Positions 1-7,368 of a stretch of 16,018 bases of DNA are shown piece by piece. The stretch spans positions 1 to 16,018 of the forward strand of contig DAIQOP010000071.1 in assembly GCA_036787815.1 (NCBI GenBank), given 5' to 3'. The DNA is from DATBAK01 sp036787815 (GTDB lineage: Bacteria; Actinomycetota; Acidimicrobiia; IMCC26256; PALSA-610). The notes beneath the pieces are model-generated. The model searched no databases and was not told where the DNA came from. It worked only from the letters and a program-made list of their open reading frames with translations. Each line of letters opens with the position of its first letter. The first letter of the stretch is position 1. The position numbers and the translations under genes were made by a program.

Positions 1-641
1 AGCGTGTCGAGATCGAGATCCGGCTGGTAGAAGCGGTTGAAGAGCACCAGCCCGTCGGCGCCGGCATCGACCGCCTGCTGCGCGAAGTTGGCCATCGCCG
101 AGTAGTACGGGCTGAGCTTCACCGCGAGCGGCACGTCGAGCGCGCTCCGCACCGACTCGATGATCTCCACATCTGACGCTTCGATGTCGGCCGCTCGGCG
201 CGACGGATCAGCGACGACGTGGTACAGGTTGAGCTCCACCGCGTCGGCCCCGGCATCTGCCATCAGCTGTGCGTAGCGGGTCCATGCGCCGGTCGATGTC
301 GCGTTGAGGCTCGCGATCACCGGCACCGAGCACTGGGCCTTGATCGCCTCGAGTCGCGCGAGGTAGCGGTCGGCGGTGCTCGCGAGCTCGCCGACGGCCG
401 GGAAGTAGTCGAGCGCCTCCGCGAAGTGCCCACTCCCGGCTTCGAGCGAGCGGTTGAGCTCGATCTCCTCGAAGAGGATCTCCTCCTCGAACAGCGACGG
501 CATCACGATCGCCGCCGCGCCGGCATCCTCGATCTCCTGCACCCGCTCGAGTTGGTCGTTCAGCGGCGAGGCCGACGCCACGATCGGCGAGCGGAGCTCG
601 AGGCCCAGGTACCGGGTCCGCAGGTCGGGCGGCGCGCTCAC
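1..641 (-). CDS. dihydroorotate dehydrogenase-like flavoprotein (partial, 3' end outside window)
   Basis: This is the N-terminal ~213 residues of a TIM-barrel FMN protein of the dihydroorotate dehydrogenase-like group. I translated it by hand from the GTG at 641. It begins SAPPDLRTRYLGLELRSPI, followed by VASASPLN, then an alternating beta/alpha pattern with VPVIASLNATSTGAW, ADAVELNLYHV and VPLAVKLSPYYSAMANFA. The last is the beta-strand bearing the Lys expected near FMN. The family is usually about 330 residues, so roughly a third is missing at the window edge. The GTG start overlaps the nifJ stop in a GTGA, so the two are almost certainly translationally coupled. Genes of this type are known next to nifJ in several bacteria. 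Substrate is unknown: the neighbour suggests a redox partner or flavoenzyme tied to ferredoxin metabolism rather than pyrimidine synthesis, and no other pyr gene is visible. True PyrD cannot be excluded from the fragment. Confidence 0.85.
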   Translation of the reverse strand, partial: MSAPPDLRTRYLGLELRSPIVASASPLNDQLERVQEIEDAGAAAIVMPSLFEEEILFEEIELNRSLEAGSGHFAEALDYFPAVGELASTADRYLARLEAIKAQCSVPVIASLNATSTGAWTRYAQLMADAGADAVELNLYHVVADPSRRAADIEASDVEIIESVRSALDVPLAVKLSPYYSAMANFAQQAVDAGADGLVLFNRFYQPDLDLDT

Positions 642-3600
642 GACTCCTCCTCGATGTCAGGAGCGATCTCAGGAGTGATCTCGGGCGCGGACTTGTGGGG
701 CACGGTTCGCTGCATCGCCGCGAGCTGCTCGTAGTAGCGCCACTTCTCGTCGGCATCGGCCTGGGCCAGTGCGGCGAGATGCGCGGCGCGTTCGGGGTGC
801 GTGCGTTCGAGCACCGCGAAGCGGGTCTCGGTCGCGGCGAACTCGTGGACGGGGATCGTGGGCTTGTGCGAATCGAGCTTGAACGGTTGGCCGTCGTCGA
901 TCTCGCTGGGATGGAAGCGGTACAGGGGCCAGTAGCCGCTACGCACCGCGTCCTTCTGATGGCTCATCGACTTCGACATGTCGATGCCGTGGGCGATGCA
1001 CGTGGAGTAGGCGATGACGAGCGACGGGCCCGGCCAGGCATCGGCTTCGAGCAGTGCCTTCGTGGTCTGGAGCTCGTTGGCGCCCATCGCGATCTGCGCG
1101 ACGTACACGTTGCCGTACGCCCGTGCGATCGCGCCGAGGTCCTTCTTCGCGGTGCTCTTGCCCGCGGCCGCGAACTTGCTCACCGCGCCGCGCGGCGTCG
1201 CCTTCGACGCCTGTCCACCCGTGTTCGAATACACCTCGGTGTCGAGCACGAGGATGTTCACGTTGCGCCCGGACGACAAGACGTGGTCGAGGCCACCGAA
1301 ACCGATGTCGTAGGCCCAGCCGTCGCCGCCGATGATCCAGACACCCTGGTGCACGAGCGAGCCGGCGACGGCGTCGAGTCGCCGAGCCTCGGCAACGACC
1401 GCGGGGTCGGCGGCCGCGCCGGCGCCCGCGATCGACGCCAGCGCAATCCGCAGCTGGTCCACGAGGCGCCGTTGCTCGGCAACCTGCGGCTCGGTCTCCT
1501 GCGGGTTCGCGAGCAGCGCGCCCGTCAATTCGTCGCCGAGCACGGGTGCGAGCTGCGCGAGCCGCTCCCGGGCCTGCGCTCCCGTCGCGTCGAGCGCGAG
1601 GCGCATCCCGAGACCGAACTCCGCGTTGTCCTCGAAGAGCGAGTTGTTCCACGCCGGACCGCGGCCGTCGGCGTCCGTGGTCCACGGCGTGGTCGGCAGG
1701 TTGGCGCCGTAGATCGACGAGCAGCCCGTCGCGTTGGCGACGATCATGCGGTCGCCGAACAGCTGCGTCACGAGCTTCAGGTACGGAGTCTCACCGCAGC
1801 CCGCGCACGCGCCGGAGAACTCGAAGAGCGGTTCGAGCACCTGCGAACCCTTCACGCTGTCGTGGGGGAGTAGATCGCGAGCGAGCGGTGGGATCGATTC
1901 GAAGTAGTCCCAACGCCGGCGTTCCTGGTCGCGATGCTCGAGCGCCGGTTCCATGTTGATCGACTTGTGCTTCACCTCGGTCTTGCTCTTCGCGGGGCAC
2001 ACGTCGACGCACACTCCGCAGCCGGTGCAGTCGTCGGGCGCGACCTGGATCGTGAGGCGGTAACCGGCCAGATCCTTCGACCGGAAGTCCTTGTGCACGA
2101 ACTCGGCCGGAGCGTCGGCGACGGCCTCCGGCGTGAAGATCTTCATGCGGATCGCCGCGTGCGGGCAGACGATCGCGCACTTGCCGCAGTCGATGCAGAT
2201 GTCGGAATCCCAGATGGGGATCTCGTTCGCGATGGCGCGCTTCTCGTACTTCGTGGTGCCCGACGGGTACGTGCCGTCGACGGGCAGCGCGCTCACCGGC
2301 AGCTGATCGCCGTCGCCGGCCATGATCATGGCCGTCACCCGCTGCACGAAATCGGAAGCGGTCGCCGGGACGACGGGCGCGCTCGCGCGCGCGTTCGTCA
2401 CCGCGGCGGGCACCTCGACGCGAGCGAGCCGGGCCAGCGATTCGTCGATCGCCGCGAAGTTGCGTTCGACCAGGGCCTGCCCCCGCCGGCCGTACGTCTG
2501 CTCCACCGATGCCTTGATCGCCGCGGTCGCCTCCGCAGCCGGGAGCACGCCGGAGAGCTGGAAGAAGCACGGCTGCATCACCGTGTTGATGCGGTTGCCC
2601 ATCCCCACTTCCTTCGCCACCGCGTACGCGTCGATGACCCAGAGCTCGAGGCCCTTGTCGACGATCTGTTGCTGCACCTTGGCCGGGAGCCGGTCCCACA
2701 CCGTGTCGGGGCCGTAGTGGCTGTTGAGCAGGAAGGTCGCGCCGGGCTTCGCCGCGGCGAGCACCTTCGTGTTCTCGAGCAGGCCGAACTGGTGGCAGGC
2801 GACGAAGTCGGCGTCCTCGACGAGGTACGTGCTGCGGATGGGCTCCGGGCCGAAGCGCAGGTGCGACACGGTCACCGAACCCGATTTCTTCGAGTCGTAG
2901 ACGAAGTAGCCCTGCGCCCACAGGTCGGTGTTCTCGCCGATGATCTTGATCGACGACTTGTTCGCGCCGACGGTGCCGTCGGAACCGAGGCCGAAGAACA
3001 GCGCCTGCACTTCGCCGGCGGGCCGGTGGGTCGTGAAGGAGTGGTCGACCGGCAGGCTGAGGTGGGTCACGTCGTCGTAGATGCCGATCGTGAAGTGGCG
3101 CTTGGGCCGGGCGGCCTCCAGCTCGGTGAAGACCGCGGCGAGCATCGCCGGTGTGACCTCCTTCGAGGAGAGGCCGTACCGACCGCCGATCACGCGCGGT
3201 GCGGTCGCGAACGGCGGCTCGTCGGTGTCCATCGCCTCGGTGATCGCCGCCAGCGCCTCGAGGTAGAGCGGTTCGCCGACCGCGCCGGGCTCCTTCGTGC
3301 GGTCGAGCACCGCGAGCGAGCGCACCGTCGGTGGGAGCGCGGCGACGAACGCGGCCGTCGGGAACGGATGGAAGAGCCGCACGCGCAGCATGCCGACCGG
3401 TTCCCCCGCGGCGACCAGCTCGTCGACCGTCTCTTCGAGCGCGCCGGCCGCCGAACCCATCACGACGACGACGCGATCGGCGTCGGGCGCGCCGTGGTAG
3501 TCGACGAGGCCATAGCGCCGGCCGGTGCGGGCCGCGAGCTCTTCCATCACCTCGGCGACGATGCCCGGGACCGCGAGGTGGAAGGGGTTCTGCGCCTCCC

Positions 3601-4279
3601 GGCCCTGGAAGAACACGTCGGGGTTCTGAGCCGTGCCCCTCACGACCGGAGCTTCGGAGGTGAGGCCGCGCGCGCGAAACGCGACGATGTCGTCGTCGCG
3701 CACGAGGGCGCGCAGGTCGTCGTCGTCGAGCAGCGCGATCTTGTCGATCTCGTGCGACGTGCGGAAGCCGTCGAAGAAATGCAGGAACGGCACACGTGAG
3801 CGGAGCGTCGCCGCGTGGGCCACGAGCGCGAGGTCGTGCGCCTCTTGTACCGAGCCGGCGGCGAGCATCGCCCATCCGGTCGCGCGCGCGTGCATGACGT
3901 CGCTGTGGTCACCGAAGATCGAGAGCGCGTGCGTCGCGATCGTGCGGGCGGCGACGTGCACGACGCACGGAGTGAGCTCTCCCGCGATCTTGAACATGTT
4001 CGGGATCATGAGCAGGAGACCCTGCGACGCGGTGAACGTCGTTGCCAGCGCGCCGGTCTGGAGCGCGCCGTGCAGCGCACCGGCCGCGCCGCCCTCCGAC
4101 TGCATCTCCACGACCTCGGGGACCGAGCCCCAGAGGTTCGGACGTCCGGCCGCCGACCAGTCGTCGGCGTGCTCGCCCATCGTCGAGGCGGGGGTGATGG
4201 GGTAGAGGGCGATCACCTCGCTGAGCGCGTACGCGACCCGCGCCGCGCCCTCGTTCCCGTCGAGACATTTCCAGTCCAC
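638..4279 (-). CDS. nifJ: pyruvate:ferredoxin (flavodoxin) oxidoreductase
   Basis: This is a full-length single-chain PFOR of 1213 residues (family about 1170-1200). It oxidatively decarboxylates pyruvate with CoA to acetyl-CoA, passing electrons to ferredoxin or flavodoxin, in the cytoplasm. All parts are present in order: N-terminal pyrimidine-binding domain with YPITPAST and FTASQGLLLMIPN; the transketolase C-like region; a two-cluster ferredoxin domain with CIDCGKCAIVCP (~696) and CTGCGVCVDVCP (~750); the proximal cluster CAGCGETP (~822) with a later NATGCSSIYG; the thiamine-diphosphate site GGDGWAYDIGFGG (~981) with EVYSNTGGQ; and a late Cys in YSTCIAHGIDM. The start is GTG at 4279, fixed by AGGAGGG six nt upstream. 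The C-terminus ends in a short Pro/Glu repeat (PEITPEIAPDIEEE) that looks like a lineage-specific tail. The stop overlaps the DHOD-like gene. Two GAF-ANTAR regulators lie upstream on the same strand. The direction of the reaction in vivo is not visible from sequence. Confidence 0.97.
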   Translation of the reverse strand: MDWKCLDGNEGAARVAYALSEVIALYPITPASTMGEHADDWSAAGRPNLWGSVPEVVEMQSEGGAAGALHGALQTGALATTFTASQGLLLMIPNMFKIAGELTPCVVHVAARTIATHALSIFGDHSDVMHARATGWAMLAAGSVQEAHDLALVAHAATLRSRVPFLHFFDGFRTSHEIDKIALLDDDDLRALVRDDDIVAFRARGLTSEAPVVRGTAQNPDVFFQGREAQNPFHLAVPGIVAEVMEELAARTGRRYGLVDYHGAPDADRVVVVMGSAAGALEETVDELVAAGEPVGMLRVRLFHPFPTAAFVAALPPTVRSLAVLDRTKEPGAVGEPLYLEALAAITEAMDTDEPPFATAPRVIGGRYGLSSKEVTPAMLAAVFTELEAARPKRHFTIGIYDDVTHLSLPVDHSFTTHRPAGEVQALFFGLGSDGTVGANKSSIKIIGENTDLWAQGYFVYDSKKSGSVTVSHLRFGPEPIRSTYLVEDADFVACHQFGLLENTKVLAAAKPGATFLLNSHYGPDTVWDRLPAKVQQQIVDKGLELWVIDAYAVAKEVGMGNRINTVMQPCFFQLSGVLPAAEATAAIKASVEQTYGRRGQALVERNFAAIDESLARLARVEVPAAVTNARASAPVVPATASDFVQRVTAMIMAGDGDQLPVSALPVDGTYPSGTTKYEKRAIANEIPIWDSDICIDCGKCAIVCPHAAIRMKIFTPEAVADAPAEFVHKDFRSKDLAGYRLTIQVAPDDCTGCGVCVDVCPAKSKTEVKHKSINMEPALEHRDQERRRWDYFESIPPLARDLLPHDSVKGSQVLEPLFEFSGACAGCGETPYLKLVTQLFGDRMIVANATGCSSIYGANLPTTPWTTDADGRGPAWNNSLFEDNAEFGLGMRLALDATGAQARERLAQLAPVLGDELTGALLANPQETEPQVAEQRRLVDQLRIALASIAGAGAAADPAVVAEARRLDAVAGSLVHQGVWIIGGDGWAYDIGFGGLDHVLSSGRNVNILVLDTEVYSNTGGQASKATPRGAVSKFAAAGKSTAKKDLGAIARAYGNVYVAQIAMGANELQTTKALLEADAWPGPSLVIAYSTCIAHGIDMSKSMSHQKDAVRSGYWPLYRFHPSEIDDGQPFKLDSHKPTIPVHEFAATETRFAVLERTHPERAAHLAALAQADADEKWRYYEQLAAMQRTVPHKSAPEITPEIAPDIEEES

Positions 4280-4285
4280 CGGCGT

Positions 4286-4292
4286 CCCTCCT
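4286..4292 (-). promoter_or_regulatory. strong Shine-Dalgarno for nifJ
   Basis: AGGAGGG on the minus strand ends six nt before the GTG at 4279 and decides that start. It abuts the base of the last hairpin of the leader (4293-4315), so folding or RNA binding there could change ribosome access. Confidence 0.8.
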
Positions 4293-4397
4293 GACGGGGC
4301 GCGCCGCGCGCCGTCACCGACCTTCGGTCGGTCCGTTATCCATCTTCGGACGCGCGCCTACGCCCACCGTAGGGCCATCGGTCCCGGATATCCCGGG
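4293..4397 (-). promoter_or_regulatory. structured leader with four consecutive stem-loops between the GAF-ANTAR gene and nifJ
   Basis: Four inverted repeats follow one another in the 126-nt gap. In minus-strand order: CCCGG/CCGGG with a 5-nt loop (4383-4397); CCTACG/CGTAGG with a 5-nt loop (4357-4373); ACCGACC/GGTCGGT with a GAA triloop (4316-4332); and a GC-rich near-palindrome whose ten paired positions include one mismatch (4293-4315). The last ends exactly where the nifJ Shine-Dalgarno begins. No U-tract follows any of them, so none is a classical intrinsic terminator. ANTAR proteins act on paired RNA hairpins, and the gene just upstream encodes one. However, the known ANTAR target has six-base loops, which these are not. 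The hairpins are seen; a regulatory role is inferred. Confidence 0.4.
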
Positions 4398-4405
4398 CAG
4401 GGTCG

Positions 4406-5146
4406 TCAGCTCGGGGTCGTGCGCCCACTCAGACCGAGCGACGCCGCGGGCAACACACCGCTGACGACGCGGAGCGCGGTCTCGGTGAGCTTGAGGTTGT
4501 GTGTGCGGGCGTGGTTGCGCAGCAGGGTGAACGCGTCGTCGACCGAAACGGTCATGTTCTCGGCGAGGATGCCCTTCGCCTGCTCGATCGCGATCCGTGA
4601 CTCGAGCGCGGTCTGCAGCTGGCCCGCGACGATCTGGCCGTCGCGGACCGCGCGCTCCTGGAGCAACCCGATGGTCGCGACGTCGGCCATGGCCTGCGCG
4701 ATCTCCCGGTCGTCGTCGGTGAGACCTCCGGGGCGCCGGGAGAAGAGGTTGAGCGCGCCGATCACGTTGACCCGAAGCCGCATCGGGATCCCGGCGAGCG
4801 ACTCGAATCCCGCCTCGCGCGCGTGTGAGCCGAACTGCGGCCACCGCTCGTCGGCTTCCCGGGCGGTCGTGCTCGAGCTCAGCTGCCCACCGCGGTACGC
4901 CTCCAGGCAGGGGCCCTCTTCGTGCTGGAGCTCGAGGAGCTCGACCATGCGCATCCGCTCGCTCGACGACGCGACGTAGCGCAACGTGCGGTCGGCATCG
5001 ACGAGCATGACCCCGGCCTCGTCGACATCGAGCAGCGTCACGCAGCGGGCCGTCAATCGGTGCAGGAAATCGACCACGTCGTAGTCGTCGACGAACGTGT
5101 CGGCGAACTCGACCAGTGCGCGCAGCACCTCGCGTTCCTTCGGCAT
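4406..5146 (-). CDS. GAF-ANTAR transcription antitermination regulator
   Basis: This 246-residue cytoplasmic signalling protein has a GAF domain (~22-165: VVDFLHRLTARCVTLLDVDEAG, the HEEGPCLEAYRGG core and GALNLFSRRPGGL) and a well-kept C-terminal ANTAR RNA-binding domain (~175-230: LESRIAIEQAKGILAE, then DDAFTLLRNHARTHNLKL). ANTAR domains bind paired hairpins in nascent RNA and prevent termination; the GAF domain senses an unidentified signal. I chose the ATG at 5146 because GGAGGT (5153-5158) lies six nt before it and family members usually start at this point. An in-frame ATG at 5200 overlaps the upstream gene's stop and would add 18 residues, so either start is possible. Its neighbours are a second GAF-ANTAR gene upstream and, after a hairpin-rich leader, nifJ downstream. 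Control of nifJ is a reasonable guess from position only. Confidence 0.93.
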   Translation of the reverse strand: MPKEREVLRALVEFADTFVDDYDVVDFLHRLTARCVTLLDVDEAGVMLVDADRTLRYVASSSERMRMVELLELQHEEGPCLEAYRGGQLSSSTTAREADERWPQFGSHAREAGFESLAGIPMRLRVNVIGALNLFSRRPGGLTDDDREIAQAMADVATIGLLQERAVRDGQIVAGQLQTALESRIAIEQAKGILAENMTVSVDDAFTLLRNHARTHNLKLTETALRVVSGVLPAASLGLSGRTTPS

Positions 5147-5152
5147 CTTCGC

Positions 5153-5158
5153 ACCTCC
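5153..5158 (-). promoter_or_regulatory. Shine-Dalgarno favouring the inner start of the GAF-ANTAR gene
   Basis: GGAGGT sits inside the longer reading frame, six nt before the ATG at 5146. The outer ATG at 5200 has only a weak GGGCGG upstream but could be served by translational coupling to the preceding gene. Confidence 0.6.
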
Positions 5159-5192
5159 AGCCAGATGCGCGGTCGTTGCGTGCACATCTTGA

Positions 5193-5921
5193 TCAGACAT
5201 CGAAACGTAACCGCCCGGTGAGCACATCGGTGGCAACCTCGTGGAGCACGAGCCCGTGGGCGAAGGCGTGCGCATGGAGCAGGGCCATGGCGTCGTCGAT
5301 GTTCACCCGGGCCTGGACCGACACGCGGCCCGCAGCCTGATGGACGACGACGCGATGGCCACCCGAACCCTCGAGCTGCCACGCGAGCGTGTCGCGGGGC
5401 GCGTCGGCCTGCCAGCCCAGCATCGTGCTTCCGGAGACGTTGGCGACGAGTTGCGCGTCGGCGATCTGCGCGGCGCTCAACGCACCGGCGCAGTCCCGGT
5501 AGCAGTTCAAGACGCCGATGCAGTCGTCGGCGACGACCACCGGGAAGCCGAACGCGGCGCGCACCCCCGCTGCCAACGCGTGCTCGCGAAACGCAGTCCA
5601 CGACACGGCCCGGTCGTCGGCGAGGTCGGCGTCGAAGCACGTCGCTCGCGTGCGGAACGCGTTGTGGCACGGCCCCTCGCCGAGCATGAGCTCCATCGCT
5701 TCGAGGTCGCCCGTTGCCGCGTCGGACACGGCGACACATTCGAGGCGCGGGCCCGACGACAGCATGATCCCGACCCCGGTGAGCTCGAGAACATCGGCTC
5801 CCGCGGCGCACAGTGACGTCGCCGGATCGTGGCCGGCGGCCTTCCGCGCCGCGACCGCGCGCTCGAAGCGGGCCTCGTCGAGTGCCCCGGCACCCTCGAG
5901 TGGCTCGTCTGGTGAGCTCAT
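5193..5921 (-). CDS. GAF-ANTAR regulator with a degenerate ANTAR domain
   Basis: This 242-residue protein has the same plan as its downstream neighbour. Residues ~30-168 form a GAF domain (LELTGVGIMLSSG, the LGEGPCHNAFRTR core, FGFPVVVADDCIGVLNCYRD). Residues ~185-238 resemble ANTAR (VNIDDAMALLHAHAFAHGL, VATDVLTGRLRF), but the usual IxQAKG signature has become VHQAAGRV, so the conserved Lys is lost. It may bind RNA differently or act as a partner of the second protein. The ATG at 5921 is preceded by GGGAGA. An in-frame GTG at 6035 would add a hydrophobic stretch (VAIAALVCLVGIAAVV) but has no ribosome site. The stop lies within the first codons of the next gene if that gene starts at 5200, which points to one transcript. 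The signal sensed is unknown. Confidence 0.85.
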   Translation of the reverse strand: MSSPDEPLEGAGALDEARFERAVAARKAAGHDPATSLCAAGADVLELTGVGIMLSSGPRLECVAVSDAATGDLEAMELMLGEGPCHNAFRTRATCFDADLADDRAVSWTAFREHALAAGVRAAFGFPVVVADDCIGVLNCYRDCAGALSAAQIADAQLVANVSGSTMLGWQADAPRDTLAWQLEGSGGHRVVVHQAAGRVSVQARVNIDDAMALLHAHAFAHGLVLHEVATDVLTGRLRFDV

Positions 5922-6049
5922 GCGGTCTCCCGATCGTGCACCGCGGGCGTCACCGGGGTCGAGAGCAACGCGGTACTCATGCAGGTCCACAACCGCTGCG
6001 ATGCCGACCAAACATACCAGCGCGGCGATCGCCACCGCGCGGGGGCTCG

Positions 6050-6481
6050 TCAGGCCGGCGGCTCGATCAGCACGAGGGGGATCTCGCGATCGGTCTTGGT
6101 CTGGTAGTCGCCGTAGTTCTTGAACTCGGCCACGATCCGCGGCCACATGCGGGCTCGTTCCTCGGGCGTCGCGACCCGGGCGCGCATCGGGCGCTTCGGG
6201 TTGCCGTGCATCGCCACTTCGACCTCGGGGTTGTCGCGAAGGTTGAGGAACCAGGCCGGGTGCCGGTCGTCGCCACCGCGCGACGCTACGACGACGATCG
6301 CGTCACCCTCCCGCATCGGCGAGGTGAGCATCACGGAGCGCGCGAGGCCGCTCTTGCGACCGGTGGTCGTGAGCTCGACGACGGGCATCTTCGCGAGGTG
6401 CCACCCGATCCGGCCGCCGCTGAGCTTCACCAGGCCGCGGTGCATGGTGTTCGCCGTCTTCAATTTCAGGTCGCTCGGCAC
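6050..6481 (-). CDS. deazaflavin (F420)-dependent nitroreductase family protein
   Basis: This 143-residue single-domain protein belongs to the Ddn family of F420H2-dependent reductases (split-barrel FMN/F420 fold). Visible family marks are VVELTTTGRKSGLARSVML, the block IVVVASRGGDDRHPAWFLNL, DNPEVEVAM, and a C-terminal segment with NYGDYQTKTDREIPLVLIE. Family members reduce nitroimidazoles, quinones or unsaturated lactones in the cytoplasm or at the membrane face; the substrate here is unknown. The start is GTG at 6481. No Shine-Dalgarno precedes it, but TAGGGT lies six nt upstream, suggesting a leaderless transcript. It lies between the YceI-like gene and the two regulators, all on the same strand, with 128 nt before the first regulator, so operon membership is uncertain. 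It implies that the organism makes F420. Confidence 0.88.
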   Translation of the reverse strand: MPSDLKLKTANTMHRGLVKLSGGRIGWHLAKMPVVELTTTGRKSGLARSVMLTSPMREGDAIVVVASRGGDDRHPAWFLNLRDNPEVEVAMHGNPKRPMRARVATPEERARMWPRIVAEFKNYGDYQTKTDREIPLVLIEPPA

Positions 6482-6487
6482 GCGTCG

Positions 6488-6493
6488 ACCCTA
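6488..6493 (-). promoter_or_regulatory. candidate -10 box of a leaderless promoter for the Ddn-family gene
   Basis: TAGGGT on the minus strand ends six nt before the GTG at 6481, so transcription could begin at the start codon itself. No clear -35 element is seen. Confidence 0.4.
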
Positions 6494-6506
6494 CCGTCTC
6501 GCCCCG

Positions 6507-7202
6507 CTACGACGCCTTCGACAGGACGAGCAGGAACTCGAGCGTGCCCGAGTTGCCGACCGATGCCGGCCCGCCGCTCGGGTTGTCGATGCCGTAGTCG
6601 GCGAAGGTGATCGGCACCGCTGCGCCCACGTCGATGACGTTGCCGACCCGCTTCGCGCTCAGCGCGATCGTGACGGTGCGCGTCGTGCCGTGGATCGTGA
6701 GCTTGCCGGTCGCGCTCGGCGCGGTCTCGACACCGTCGGCCGGCACGCTCCCGAGGGCGATCGGTGTGGTGAGCTCGAACGTCGCCGTGGGGTACTGCGC
6801 GGTGTCCATGATCCGAGTCTGGAACTGATTGTCACGCAGGCTCTTGTTGCTGGAGACCTTGGTCATGTCGACCGAGAACGACGCGCTCGGCACGCGTGCT
6901 CCCGCCAAGGTGAACTGGCCGGTGATCGCGCTCGTGCGCCCGACGGCCGTCCCGCTCTGCCCGAACACGGTCTCGGTGATCCGGTAGCCGGCTCGGGAGC
7001 CGCTCGCCACCTTCCAGGTCCCGTCGAGCGTGGTGAGCGCGGTGGTGGGCGCTCCGGTACCGCTGGTCGTGGTGCCGGTGTCGATCGAGAGCGGCGCCGG
7101 GGCGTCGCCCTGGATGAAGTGGAAGTAGACGAACGGGCCGCCGACGACCAAGGCGACGACGGCGACGCTGCTGACGAGTGCCCACCGCTTCCATCCACGC
7201 AT
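6507..7202 (-). CDS. membrane-anchored YceI-family protein
   Basis: This 231-residue protein has a short basic N-terminus (MRGWKRW), one hydrophobic segment (~8-30, ALVSSVAVVALVVGGPFVYF), a Thr/Ser/Gly-rich linker, and a YceI-like lipocalin-type beta-barrel domain from ~58 onward. The domain begins LDGTWKVASGSRAGYRI and contains VSFDM-type strands (ASFSVDMTKVSSNKSLRDN), MDTAQYPTATFEL and GKLTIHGTTRTVTI, all typical of the family. YceI proteins bind isoprenoid or other apolar chains. Here the domain should face outside, tethered by a signal anchor. The ATG at 7202 has AAGGA (7211-7215) eight nt upstream; a second ATG at 7211 overlaps that site and is less likely. It diverges from the permease gene across 166 nt. 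The ligand is unknown. There is no quinone or polyprenyl gene nearby to guide a guess. Confidence 0.9.
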   Translation of the reverse strand: MRGWKRWALVSSVAVVALVVGGPFVYFHFIQGDAPAPLSIDTGTTTSGTGAPTTALTTLDGTWKVASGSRAGYRITETVFGQSGTAVGRTSAITGQFTLAGARVPSASFSVDMTKVSSNKSLRDNQFQTRIMDTAQYPTATFELTTPIALGSVPADGVETAPSATGKLTIHGTTRTVTIALSAKRVGNVIDVGAAVPITFADYGIDNPSGGPASVGNSGTLEFLLVLSKAS

Positions 7203-7368
7203 GCGACGCATCCTTACCGACGCGCCTGAACCGCAACTGAGAGGTGGCGGCGGACGGGCAACGGAAGCCGGGCGGCGACGGAGGGTCTGACGGTTGGGTG
7301 ACGAACCGGGTCGGCCCCGGGGCGGTCGGGATGCCGCGGGCGCGGCCGCCCTTCTAGGCTCACGCTTC
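7203..7368. other. divergent intergenic region between the YceI-like gene and the permease gene
   Basis: These 166 nt separate two divergent starts and must hold both promoters. Visible elements are AAGGA for the minus gene, GCCCCGGGGC (a perfect 10-bp palindrome, about 7314-7323), and TAGGCT at 7355-7360 for the plus gene. No credible gene lies here. Confidence 0.5.
7355..7360 (+). promoter_or_regulatory. candidate -10 box for the permease gene
   Basis: TAGGCT ends eight nt before the ATG at 7369, and no Shine-Dalgarno is present, which fits a leaderless transcript. No clear -35 element is seen. Confidence 0.35.

Noticed and set aside
1934..3799. Long plus-strand open frame (621 codons) opposite nifJ
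   Set aside because: It is antisense to a complete NifJ, is rich in Arg, Val, His and Asp in shadow style, and shows no domain. GC-rich third positions produce such open frames.
1791..3875. Long minus-strand frame (694 codons) within nifJ
   Set aside because: Arg/Pro/Gly-rich shift-frame shadow of nifJ without any recognisable motif.
4316..4332. Intrinsic terminator after the GAF-ANTAR gene
   Set aside because: The 7-bp hairpin is perfect but no U-run follows on the minus strand.
5922..6146. Upstream extension of the GAF-ANTAR gene with a hydrophobic stretch (possible membrane anchor from a GTG at 6035)
   Set aside because: No ribosome site before 6035, whereas the ATG at 5921 follows GGGAGA; the longest form would overlap the Ddn-family gene. 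Kept only as an alternative.
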